A DNA stretch of 7,414 bases from Chloroflexia bacterium (GTDB lineage: Bacteria > Chloroflexota > Chloroflexia > Thermomicrobiales > UBA6265): assembly GCA_013698285.1 (NCBI GenBank), contig JACCVE010000107.1, positions 1 to 7,414 of the forward strand, given 5' to 3'. The notes beneath the pieces were generated by a model. The model was not told the DNA's origin and made no database searches. It saw only the letters and a list, made by a program, of their open reading frames with translations. This document shows positions 1 through 5,277 of this stretch, piece by piece. Both the position numbers and the translations under genes were made by a program. Numbering within the stretch: the first letter of the stretch is position 1; each line of letters begins with the position of its first letter.

Positions 1-110
1 GGGGCGGCGACCCAGTGGGCGCGGTCGCGAATCGTGCCCCTCCCCGCCAGGATATTGACGACGAAAGCGACCAGGGGCAGGAGCGGGATCAGGAACAACA
101 GATCGGCCAT
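1..110 (-). CDS. nuoL: NADH-quinone oxidoreductase subunit L, N-terminal part
   Basis: Only the first 36 codons are in the window; the gene continues past position 1. The peptide begins MADLLFLIPLLPLVAF, then VVNILAGRG and a basic stretch before HWVAA. This is the usual first membrane helix of NuoL, the large antiporter-like subunit at the far end of the complex I membrane arm, where it takes part in proton pumping. The ATG at 110-108 is the only start available, because an in-frame TGA lies a few codons upstream. The only Shine-Dalgarno-like stretch is GAGGG about 12 bases upstream, which is part of the last heptamer repeat unit. The identification rests on this short N-terminus plus the nuoH, nuoJ and nuoK genes upstream on the same strand. 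MrpA-type or NuoM-type antiporter proteins have similar first helices and are the main alternatives. Confidence 0.85.
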   Translation of the reverse strand, partial: MADLLFLIPLLPLVAFVVNILAGRGTIRDRAHWVAA

Positions 111-120
111 ACGCGCGTGC

Positions 121-155
121 AGCCCTCAGCCCATAGCGATCAGCCGTCAGCCATC
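121..155. repeat. Five tandem heptamers upstream of nuoL
   Basis: On the plus strand the stretch divides exactly into five 7-base units, each starting with AGC, consensus AGCCNTC. The middle unit is the most diverged (AGCGATC). The array ends 10 bases before the nuoL start codon, so it would lie in the 5' leader of the nuoL transcript. Its last unit, GAGGGCT on the coding strand, supplies the only Shine-Dalgarno-like sequence. Heptameric short tandem repeats are well known in filamentous cyanobacteria; a relation to those is not shown here. Confidence 0.7.
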
Positions 156-217
156 GGTGGATCCCCGGGGCACGGGCAAACGCCGAACCGGCCGCCTCGC
201 GGCGACGGGCGGGACCG

Positions 218-223
218 ATTGTA
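218..223 (-). promoter_or_regulatory. Possible -10 box for nuoL (TACAAT)
   Basis: The coding strand reads TACAAT, one base from the sigma-70 -10 consensus, about 108 bases upstream of the nuoL start. No good TTGACA-like -35 box is visible at 16-18 bases, so this is weak. The same hexamer occurs about 100 bases upstream of nuoH, which slightly raises its credibility. Confidence 0.25.
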
Positions 224-237
224 GCGCATGGGACGGG

Positions 238-275
238 CCCGGGGACGGCACGACCGCCCGGGGACGGCACGTCCG
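238..275. repeat. Two tandem 19-bp units
   Basis: The unit cccggggacggcacgNccg occurs at 238-256 and again at 257-275, with a single mismatch (a or t at N). A third copy begins at 276 with cccggg and then stops. The repeat overlaps the left arm of the inverted repeat at 247-260/289-302. Confidence 0.8.
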
Positions 276-302
276 CCCGGGCTCGCCGCGGGCGGTCGTG
301 CC
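247..302. repeat. 14-bp inverted repeat, possible RNA hairpin
   Basis: ggcacgaccgcccg at 247-260 is the exact reverse complement of 289-302, with a 28-bp loop that contains the second tandem 19-bp unit. In RNA this would form a very stable GC-rich stem downstream of the response regulator gene. No T tract follows on the minus strand, so it is not a standard intrinsic terminator. It could act as a transcript 3' end stabiliser, or as a barrier between the response regulator gene and nuoL. Confidence 0.65.
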
Positions 303-445
303 TCACCCCGGGTGACACCTCGAGCGGTGCGGCGTGGGGGAGATCACCCGTCGGGAACCCCGGTGTGCGCCATGGTGCTGGTGCGGCGGCACGCATTCTT
401 GATCGGAGCAGGACAGAAGGGGCCACACCGCGGGAGCCGCTCCCA

Positions 446-1729
446 TCACGCCCGATTGGCGACGGCCAACACATAGGCTTTGGTGGTCCCGAAGATGATC
501 TCGTCACCGACCCGTATCGGATGGGATCGCACGGCCTTGCCGTTCACCCGCGTGCCGTTGGTACTGTCGAGATCCACGACCCGGAGTCCTTGCTCGGACC
601 GCTCGATCCGGGCATGGTGGCGGGAAATGTCTCCGGTCTCGACGACGATGTCGTTGTCCGGGGCGCGGCCGAGCGATGTCTCGGCCCGGTGGATGAGGAC
701 CTCATCGCCCTCCCGGTAGCCACTGGTGAACACGAGGCGGACGGGAGGGAAGCCGCTCGTGGTCCGGAGGTCTTCCCACGGCACGGGTTGCTCGACCAGA
801 TCCCGCGTCGGGAGCTTGATACCGGCGTGGTCGGCCATGGGTGCGGTCCGCTGGGCCGACCACCAGGCAGCAGATCGTTCTGCGATGGGGAATGCCCTAT
901 TCGGCACCGCGCTGGTCATGGACGGTCGCCCGTCCAGTTCCGCCGGGTCGAAGGGCACCAGATCGTCAAACTCCGGCATCGTCTCGCCCCGTGAGGCGCG
1001 ATCTCGCTCGTCGTCGAGGCGAACCGATTCTAAGAGGAGGTGGGCGAGCGGGATCCGGATCGTGGTCTCCGCGGACGGGGCCTCCACATCGCGGATCGCG
1101 ACCCGGGCCGCTCGCCAACCCAAGATGCGAAAGGCGGCGTCCTGACCCTGGAGATCGCCGGCGACGGCGTCGATGAGCTGACCGCCATCACAGGTGAGGC
1201 TGCCCGAGCCGTCCGGTGACGACACGTCGAGGCGACAGCTCCTGCGGTCCATCTGGAGCATCTGGAGCACGGTGGCGAGCGGGACGCCGGCGATGAACCC
1301 CGCGTTGTCGTCGAGGTCGGGGATGATGGGCTCTGACCAGGCCCGGGACCGGGAGCGCCGCAGGAGGGCCCTGATCCGGGCCAGGAGTTCACGGAACTCG
1401 ATGGGCTTGGCCAGGTAGTCGTCGGCGCCGGCCTCGAGGCCCTCGGAGCGTTCGTTCGACGTGCCCCGGGCGGTGAGCAGGATGATCGGGATGGGAGCGG
1501 TGAGCGGGTCGTTGCGGACGGCCTCGACGAACGCGAGGCCGTCGATGCCCGGCATCATCCAGTCGGAGATCACCAGGTCGGGCGGCTCCGCGGCGATGGC
1601 GGCGATGGCGGCCTCGCCGTTCTCGGCCACGCGGACGCGATAGTGGTGTGCCTCCAGACGCGCCCGGAGCAGGTTGCGGATGTCGGCATCATCATCGACG
1701 ACGAGGATGCGGGCGCTCGCCTCGGCCAT
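446..1729 (-). CDS. Response regulator with receiver, PATAN/DUF4388-like and FHA domains
   Basis: This 427-residue protein is probably a cytoplasmic signalling protein. Residues about 5-125 form a receiver domain with the acidic cluster DDD at 12-14, the likely phosphorylated Asp56 (in ISDWMMPGIDG), Thr86 and Lys108 (in LAKP). Residues about 143-220 resemble the DUF4388/PATAN domain (GVPLATVLQMLQMDRRS, then a G-x-L turn and a DGGQLIDA motif), a probable protein-interaction module. A roughly 100-residue linker without clear structure follows. Residues about 330-425 are an FHA domain, with the phosphothreonine-binding pattern SLGR at 352-355, SRHH at 369-372 and STNGTRVNG at 389-397. There is no DNA-binding output domain, so output is probably through protein contacts. 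I chose the ATG at 1729-1727 because GAGGGG lies just upstream and the receiver begins at once; a GTG at 1753 would add 8 residues. The gene lies between nuoK and nuoL in the same direction. Its kinase partner is not in the window. Confidence 0.92.
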   Translation of the reverse strand: MAEASARILVVDDDADIRNLLRARLEAHHYRVRVAENGEAAIAAIAAEPPDLVISDWMMPGIDGLAFVEAVRNDPLTAPIPIILLTARGTSNERSEGLEAGADDYLAKPIEFRELLARIRALLRRSRSRAWSEPIIPDLDDNAGFIAGVPLATVLQMLQMDRRSCRLDVSSPDGSGSLTCDGGQLIDAVAGDLQGQDAAFRILGWRAARVAIRDVEAPSAETTIRIPLAHLLLESVRLDDERDRASRGETMPEFDDLVPFDPAELDGRPSMTSAVPNRAFPIAERSAAWWSAQRTAPMADHAGIKLPTRDLVEQPVPWEDLRTTSGFPPVRLVFTSGYREGDEVLIHRAETSLGRAPDNDIVVETGDISRHHARIERSEQGLRVVDLDSTNGTRVNGKAVRSHPIRVGDEIIFGTTKAYVLAVANRA

Positions 1730-1733
1730 GGTG

Positions 1734-1739
1734 CCCCTC
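1734..1739 (-). promoter_or_regulatory. Ribosome binding site supporting the ATG start of the response regulator
   Basis: The coding strand reads GAGGGG followed by CACC and then ATG. This supports the start at 1729 over the upstream in-frame GTG at 1753, which has no comparable site. Confidence 0.55.
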
Positions 1740-1829
1740 AATGACGGTGCCACACGGTACGCGACTTGAGACGGCGAGCGTGACCACGAGCGGGCTCACC
1801 ATCGTTCCAGGACGTCCGGGTCATCCTAA

Positions 1830-1845
1830 CGGCCCGACGGGGCCG
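1830..1845 (-). other. 6-bp stem hairpin between nuoK and the response regulator gene
   Basis: cggcccgacggggccg is a perfect 6-bp inverted repeat with a 4-base loop. On the minus strand it comes after nuoK and before the response regulator start, and only TT follows, so it is a weak candidate for a nuoK 3' terminator or pause site. It could equally be a chance feature of GC-rich DNA. Confidence 0.3.
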
Positions 1846-1858
1846 AGCGTCCCCCCCA

Positions 1859-1872
1859 AGGGTCCTGACCCT
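1859..1872. repeat. Palindrome AGGGTC-CT-GACCCT
   Basis: Two perfect 6-base half-sites are separated by 2 bases, about 130 bases upstream of the response regulator start and 80 bases downstream of nuoK. It could be an operator or part of an RNA stem. An imperfect palindrome, cctgccggccggacagg, lies next to it at 1878-1894. Confidence 0.35.
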
Positions 1873-1951
1873 CCTTTCCTGCCGGCCGGACAGGGATGTG
1901 GAGACGCGTACCTCGGCACCGTGACCCGCGCCGGCGGTCGGGTCGCAGTGA

Positions 1952-2260
1952 TCAGTCGCGCAGGGCGCGGATGTCGTCGACGTCGACCGTGCGCTGGCGA
2001 CGGCTGAGGGCCATGATGATGGCCAGGCCGACGGCGGCCTCGGCGGCCGCGATGGCGATGATGAAGATCGCGAAGCCCTGGCCATTGAGGCTATTCAGTT
2101 CCCAGCCGAAGGCGACCAGTGAGAGGTTGACGGCGTTCGCCATGAGCTCGACGCACATGAAGATGATGAGCAGGTTGCGCCGGGTCAGGACGCCCATCAT
2201 CCCGATGATGAACAGGATGGCGCTGAGGAAGAGGAAGTGGTTGACGCCGAGGTCGCCCAT
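1952..2260 (-). CDS. nuoK: NADH-quinone oxidoreductase subunit K
   Basis: This 102-residue membrane protein has the usual length for NuoK (about 100). It is the small MrpC-like subunit of the complex I membrane arm, between NuoJ and the antiporter-like subunits. Three hydrophobic helices are visible, at about 8-24, 29-50 and 61-85. The two buried glutamates that the family uses in proton transfer are present as Glu38 (in CVELMANAVNL) and Glu74 (in AAAEAAVGLAI), matching the Escherichia coli positions 36 and 72. The ATG at 2260 has AAGGAG about 12 bases upstream, a slightly long spacing. It lies 78 bp after nuoJ in the same direction. The next gene is not nuoL but the response regulator, 222 bp further on. 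Confidence 0.96.
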   Translation of the reverse strand: MGDLGVNHFLFLSAILFIIGMMGVLTRRNLLIIFMCVELMANAVNLSLVAFGWELNSLNGQGFAIFIIAIAAAEAAVGLAIIMALSRRQRTVDVDDIRALRD

Positions 2261-2338
2261 GGTCGCGCGTTGCTCCTTCGTGGCGCCCGGCGGTGTCCGG
2301 GCGGCGGCGTCGTCCTTGCCTGCGGTCGCCGGTGGCGC

Positions 2339-3073
2339 CTACGAGCGGCGGGAGCCGGGAGTGGTATAGGCGTCGGGGTCCTTGGTCATGATCAGTTGGC
2401 GGCCGGCGGTGGCGAGGCCGGGTTGAGCGACCGTGGCGGCCGGCCGGGCCGGCATCGGCGTCTCGCCGGCGGGGCCAGGCGACAGAGCGGCGTCGGTGTC
2501 CTTGGGGTGGGCGAGTGAGATCGTCCCCCGCCGGGTAACCGGGGAGGCGGCACCGAGGCGTTCCGGCAGGGCCAGGACGATGGCGCCGATGACGCCGACG
2601 GTGAGGACGAGGGAGACGACCTCGAAGGCCAGCAGGTAGTCGGTGTAGAGCGTCCGGCCGAGGGCCTGGGTGTTCCCGCCGACGGCAGCGATCGAGGCGG
2701 CGGTATCGGTGCCAGAGGTGCCGGTCACGGTCCGGTTCAAGATCACGGCCCCGATCTCCAACAGCAGCAGGGCCCCGAGCAGGAGGCCGACGTATCGCTG
2801 GACGGGGCGGCCGGTATGGAACTCGGGCAGGTCGTCCGGGTCGACCAGCATCAGGACGAACAAGACGAGGACCAGGATCGCCCCGGTGTAGACGATGACC
2901 TGGACCACGGCGAGGAACTCGGCCCCCAGCATCACGAAGATGGCGGCGATGTTGAGGAAACAGAGGACCAGGAAGACGCCGGAATGGACGGGATTGTTGA
3001 CCGCCACGACCCCGATCGCGGAGAGGGTGCAGATGGTGGCGATCAGGTAGAAGATCAGGACATCCCAGGGCAT
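2339..3073 (-). CDS. nuoJ: NADH-quinone oxidoreductase subunit J with a long C-terminal tail
   Basis: This 244-residue membrane protein is subunit J of complex I, which packs between NuoH and NuoK in the proton-pumping arm. Five hydrophobic segments are visible, at about 4-24, 31-50, 52-77, 93-112 and 146-169. The family signature VQVIVYTGAILVLVLFVLML lies at 57-76, and the last helix has the usual EVVSLVLTVGVIGAIVLA. Residues 171-244 form a hydrophilic Pro/Ala-rich tail ending in KDPDAYTTPGSRRS, which makes the protein about 60 residues longer than the 184-residue Escherichia coli NuoJ. The tail is in frame and shows no sign of a frameshift. The ATG at 3073 has TGGAG 7 bases upstream. The gene follows nuoH by 78 bp, where nuoI is often found. 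Confidence 0.95.
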   Translation of the reverse strand: MPWDVLIFYLIATICTLSAIGVVAVNNPVHSGVFLVLCFLNIAAIFVMLGAEFLAVVQVIVYTGAILVLVLFVLMLVDPDDLPEFHTGRPVQRYVGLLLGALLLLEIGAVILNRTVTGTSGTDTAASIAAVGGNTQALGRTLYTDYLLAFEVVSLVLTVGVIGAIVLALPERLGAASPVTRRGTISLAHPKDTDAALSPGPAGETPMPARPAATVAQPGLATAGRQLIMTKDPDAYTTPGSRRS

Positions 3074-3151
3074 CGGGTCGCTCCAGTGGTCGGGGTCAGG
3101 CGCCGGAGGTCAGCGTTTGATCGGTGCGGTCGGCCGATGGCGTTCCGGCGG

Positions 3152-4192
3152 TCAAAAGACCTGGCCGTTGGCGATCAGGCGGGCGAAGGCGGTGAAGGCG
3201 ATGTTGAGGAGGGCGAAGGGGAGGAGGACCTTCCAGGCGATGCCCATCAGCTGGTCGTAGCGGAACCGGGGCAGGGTGGCCCGGAGCCAGATGTAGAAGA
3301 AGAGGAAGAAGACCGTCTTGGCCAGCAGCCAGAGGATGCCGAGGCCCCAGTAGGTATCGGCCCCGGGCCCGTCGGTGCCACCGAGGAAGATGGTGCTGGC
3401 GAACAGGGAAATGATGATCATGTTGATGTATTCGCCGAGGAAGTAGAACGAGAACCGGAACGCCGAGTACTCGGTGTGGAAGCCGGAGACCAGCTCGGTC
3501 TCGGCCTCGGGGAGGTCGAACGGGGCCCGGTTCGTCTCGGCCACGGCGGCGATCAGGTAGAGGATGAAGGCCAGCGGCTGAGTGATGATGTACCAGTTGG
3601 GGATCTCGAGGACCCCGAACGACAGGTTGGCCCGCTGGGCGTCGAGGATGTCGCGCAGGCTGAGCGACTGGGTGAGCAGGAACACGCCGACCAGCGAGAG
3701 GCCGAGGATTAACTCGTAGGAGATGACCTGGGCGGCCGCGCGGAGCCCACCGAGGAGGGAGAACCGGTTGGCGGAAGCATAGGCGCCGAGGATGATGCCG
3801 TAGACGCCGATCGAGCCGAAGGCCAACAGGAACAGGGCGCCGACGTTGAGGTCGGCGATGTAGAGGTTGACATCGGTGCCGAAGACATCGATCTGGCCGC
3901 CGAAGGGGATCACGGCGACCGAGACGATGGCGGTGACGAAGATCACCAGGGGGGCGAAGAAGAAGACCGGCTTGTCGGCGGCGGCCGGGATCAGGTCTTC
4001 CTTGCCGAGCAGCTTGATGCCGTCGGCGATGGGCTGGAGCAGACCGGCCGGCCCGGTCCGGGTGGGGCCGAGGCGGTCCTGCATCCGGGCGAGGACCTTG
4101 CGCTCGAACCAGGTCATGTAGGCCATGCCGCCGAGGAGGACGTTCATGATCAGGAACGCCACGATGAAGGAGAGCCAGAGCGGTTGGTCCAT
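3152..4192 (-). CDS. nuoH: NADH-quinone oxidoreductase subunit H
   Basis: This 346-residue membrane protein is subunit H of complex I, which joins the membrane arm to the peripheral arm and forms much of the quinone-binding chamber. It has about eight membrane helices and the family's conserved stretches: TWFERKVLARMQDRLGP at 27-43, GLLQPIADGIKLLGKED at 50-66, Glu160 in ISYE, AETNRAPFDLPEAE at 218-231, ELVSGFHTEY at 233-242, and LRATLPRFRYDQLM at 303-316. The length is normal and no key stretch is missing. The ATG at 4192 has only a distant GGAG about 13 bases upstream. It is the first nuo gene of this group in the window: no other complex I gene lies upstream up to 7414, so nuoA-G and nuoI must be elsewhere or absent. 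A TACAAT box about 100 bases upstream may drive it. Confidence 0.97.
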   Translation of the reverse strand: MDQPLWLSFIVAFLIMNVLLGGMAYMTWFERKVLARMQDRLGPTRTGPAGLLQPIADGIKLLGKEDLIPAAADKPVFFFAPLVIFVTAIVSVAVIPFGGQIDVFGTDVNLYIADLNVGALFLLAFGSIGVYGIILGAYASANRFSLLGGLRAAAQVISYELILGLSLVGVFLLTQSLSLRDILDAQRANLSFGVLEIPNWYIITQPLAFILYLIAAVAETNRAPFDLPEAETELVSGFHTEYSAFRFSFYFLGEYINMIIISLFASTIFLGGTDGPGADTYWGLGILWLLAKTVFFLFFYIWLRATLPRFRYDQLMGIAWKVLLPFALLNIAFTAFARLIANGQVF

Positions 4193-4228
4193 ACGGGCGG
4201 GTCAGCTCCGTTCGCGATGGCACGTGGT

Positions 4229-4249
4229 CGGTAGGCGGTAGACGGCAGG
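4229..4249. repeat. Three tandem heptamers upstream of nuoH
   Basis: The plus strand splits into three 7-base units with consensus CGGYAGR (the first is CGGTAGG). The array sits 37 bases upstream of the nuoH start codon, inside the probable leader. The unit sequence differs from the heptamers upstream of nuoL, but period and placement match. Confidence 0.6.
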
Positions 4250-4280
4250 CCAATGGGGCACGTCGCTTGGCGCCGGGCGG

Positions 4281-4322
4281 CGCACGATGTCGGATTGTAC
4301 CCGGTCCGGTCGCGATCGTGCG
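4281..4322. repeat. 8-bp inverted repeat flanking a TACAAT box
   Basis: cgcacgat at 4281-4288 is the reverse complement of atcgtgcg at 4315-4322, with 26 bp between the arms. The possible -10 box of nuoH lies inside, so a repressor site or RNA stem is conceivable. With arms of only 8 bp it may be chance. Confidence 0.35.
4294..4299 (-). promoter_or_regulatory. Possible -10 box for nuoH (TACAAT)
   Basis: The coding strand reads TACAAT about 102 bases upstream of the nuoH ATG. No clear -35 box is visible at the normal distance. The identical hexamer upstream of nuoL is the main support. Confidence 0.27.
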
Positions 4323-4528
4323 GCCGGAATCGGCGGGATGCGGCAGGACGCGCCGTCATTCGACGCGACGCCCGGTGCGTGTCTGTGTCGCTCCCGGTGA
4401 CGGTGTTCCCGATCTTGCCTTACTCGCCTTCCGCCGACCGTGAGCCCGGCCGGTGTTCTTCTCGGAACGGGGCGTCCCGGGTACCTTCGGAAACGGATGG
4501 GACATGACGCCGTGCCCCCTCGTCCCGA

Positions 4529-4807
4529 TCACTCCATCGGGGCGGCTCGGCTTGGGATGGACACGGCGTCCGTGTACCAGGTTCCCACTCGTTGCCCGAT
4601 CCACCGACCGGCGACCCCGACCACGATCACCGGCACGATCGTCAGGGAGACCAGATCGACCGGTCCGTCAGCGAAGACTCCGCTCGTGTTCTCGATGACA
4701 AGGAACGCGTCGGGGTCAGATCCCAGGCCCACCCACGGGCAGAGCATGGCGACGATGCTCACGACGCCCGAGGCCCATCCCAAGATCAGGTGGAAACGTC
4801 TATCCAC
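4529..4807 (-). CDS. Small membrane protein, or the C-terminal half of a frameshifted gene
   Basis: I do not recognise this family. Read from the GTG at 4807 it gives 92 residues: a short basic start (DRRFHL), a hydrophobic helix at about 6-27, a polar loop (SDPDAF...SGVFADG), a second helix at about 46-68, and a polar tail. The GTG overlaps the stop of the preceding frame by 8 bases and has GGAG four bases upstream, a typical layout for translational coupling. Alternatively, removing one C from the run of seven at 4818-4824 joins the two frames into a single 197-residue protein with about five helices, in which case this is the second half of a broken or misread gene. The sequence alone does not decide. 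The bulk hydrophobic pattern argues that the frame is, or recently was, coding. Confidence 0.5.
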   Translation of the reverse strand: MDRRFHLILGWASGVVSIVAMLCPWVGLGSDPDAFLVIENTSGVFADGPVDLVSLTIVPVIVVGVAGRWIGQRVGTWYTDAVSIPSRAAPME

Positions 4808-5123
4808 ATCGCTCCACGGGGGGGTAGAGACCGGCGGCCAGCGCGGCGAGCAGACCAACGAGCATGCCGAGCGGGAGTCCGGCGAACGTTCCCAATACCA
4901 CCCCGATGATTCCGCCGTACGGTGCCAGGTAGAACGCACCCACCCGGGCATCGGCGCTCCCGTCCCACACGCCGAGAGCCGTCCCGATCGATTCCGCGAC
5001 CAGTTGCGCGGTGAGGAGGAACGCACCGTAGGCCGCCCCGAGCGAGAACCCGAGCGCCACCCCCAATGCGCTGCACCGCCAAAAGCATTCCCATCGGAGT
5101 CTCGCTACGCTCACGATCGGCAC
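4800..5123 (-). CDS. Small membrane protein, or the N-terminal half of a frameshifted gene
   Basis: The product is unrecognised: 107 residues from a GTG start. Hydrophobic, glycine- and alanine-rich segments at about 19-42 and 62-100 suggest three membrane helices; the last (GIIGVVLGTFAGLPLGMLVG onward) ends at LYPP, right at the run of seven C. After that the frame adds only VERCG before TAG, an abrupt end that fits a frameshift. No strong ribosome site marks the start; GTG codons at 5123 and 5114 and a TTG at 5066 are all possible. It lies 154 bp after the nearest Uma2 gene, in the same direction. Function cannot be inferred from the context. Confidence 0.5.
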   Translation of the reverse strand: MPIVSVARLRWECFWRCSALGVALGFSLGAAYGAFLLTAQLVAESIGTALGVWDGSADARVGAFYLAPYGGIIGVVLGTFAGLPLGMLVGLLAALAAGLYPPVERCG

Positions 5124-5277
5124 CCATCGGGCCGGTCCCAGTGCGCCGTCGCGATCGGTTCGATCGGACGGTGCATCGTTGCTCCGGAGTCGTCACGCCG
5201 TGCCCGATCCCGGCGGACACCGCGGCCCGGCGGGGCAGTCCACGATGGGCGACCCAGCTCCCGGCCCGTCGCTCCGC

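Larger units (their letters stand above)
111..445. other. Intergenic stretch between the response regulator gene and nuoL
   Basis: This 335-bp stretch has no open frame with a credible protein. It holds, in transcription order on the minus strand, a 14-bp inverted repeat with tandem 19-bp units inside and beside it, a TACAAT box, and five tandem heptamers just before the nuoL start. Its length and structure suggest that nuoL is not simply read through from the response regulator gene. Nothing recognisable was found in 303-445. Confidence 0.7.
4193..4528. other. Intergenic stretch upstream of nuoH
   Basis: This 336-bp stretch has no convincing gene; short open frames in it have Arg/Pro-rich, shadow-like products. 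It holds three tandem heptamers (4229-4249) and a TACAAT box (4294-4299) flanked by an 8-bp inverted repeat. Nothing recognisable was seen in 4323-4528. It probably contains the nuoH promoter and leader. Confidence 0.65.

Noticed and set aside
365..994. Plus-strand open frame of 209 codons
   Set aside because: It is a shadow of the FHA and linker part of the response regulator gene.
1730..1753. Upstream GTG as start of the response regulator
   Set aside because: It adds 8 residues before the receiver, and the ATG at 1729 has a better ribosome site.
2816..3712. Plus-strand open frame of 298 codons, very rich in Glu, Gly and Asp
   Set aside because: It lies antisense to nuoJ and nuoH, and its composition is what the complement of membrane-protein codons gives in GC-rich DNA.
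3096..4253. Minus-strand open frame of 385 codons in another frame over nuoH
   Set aside because: Its Arg/Pro/His-rich product overlaps nuoH, which has clear family motifs.
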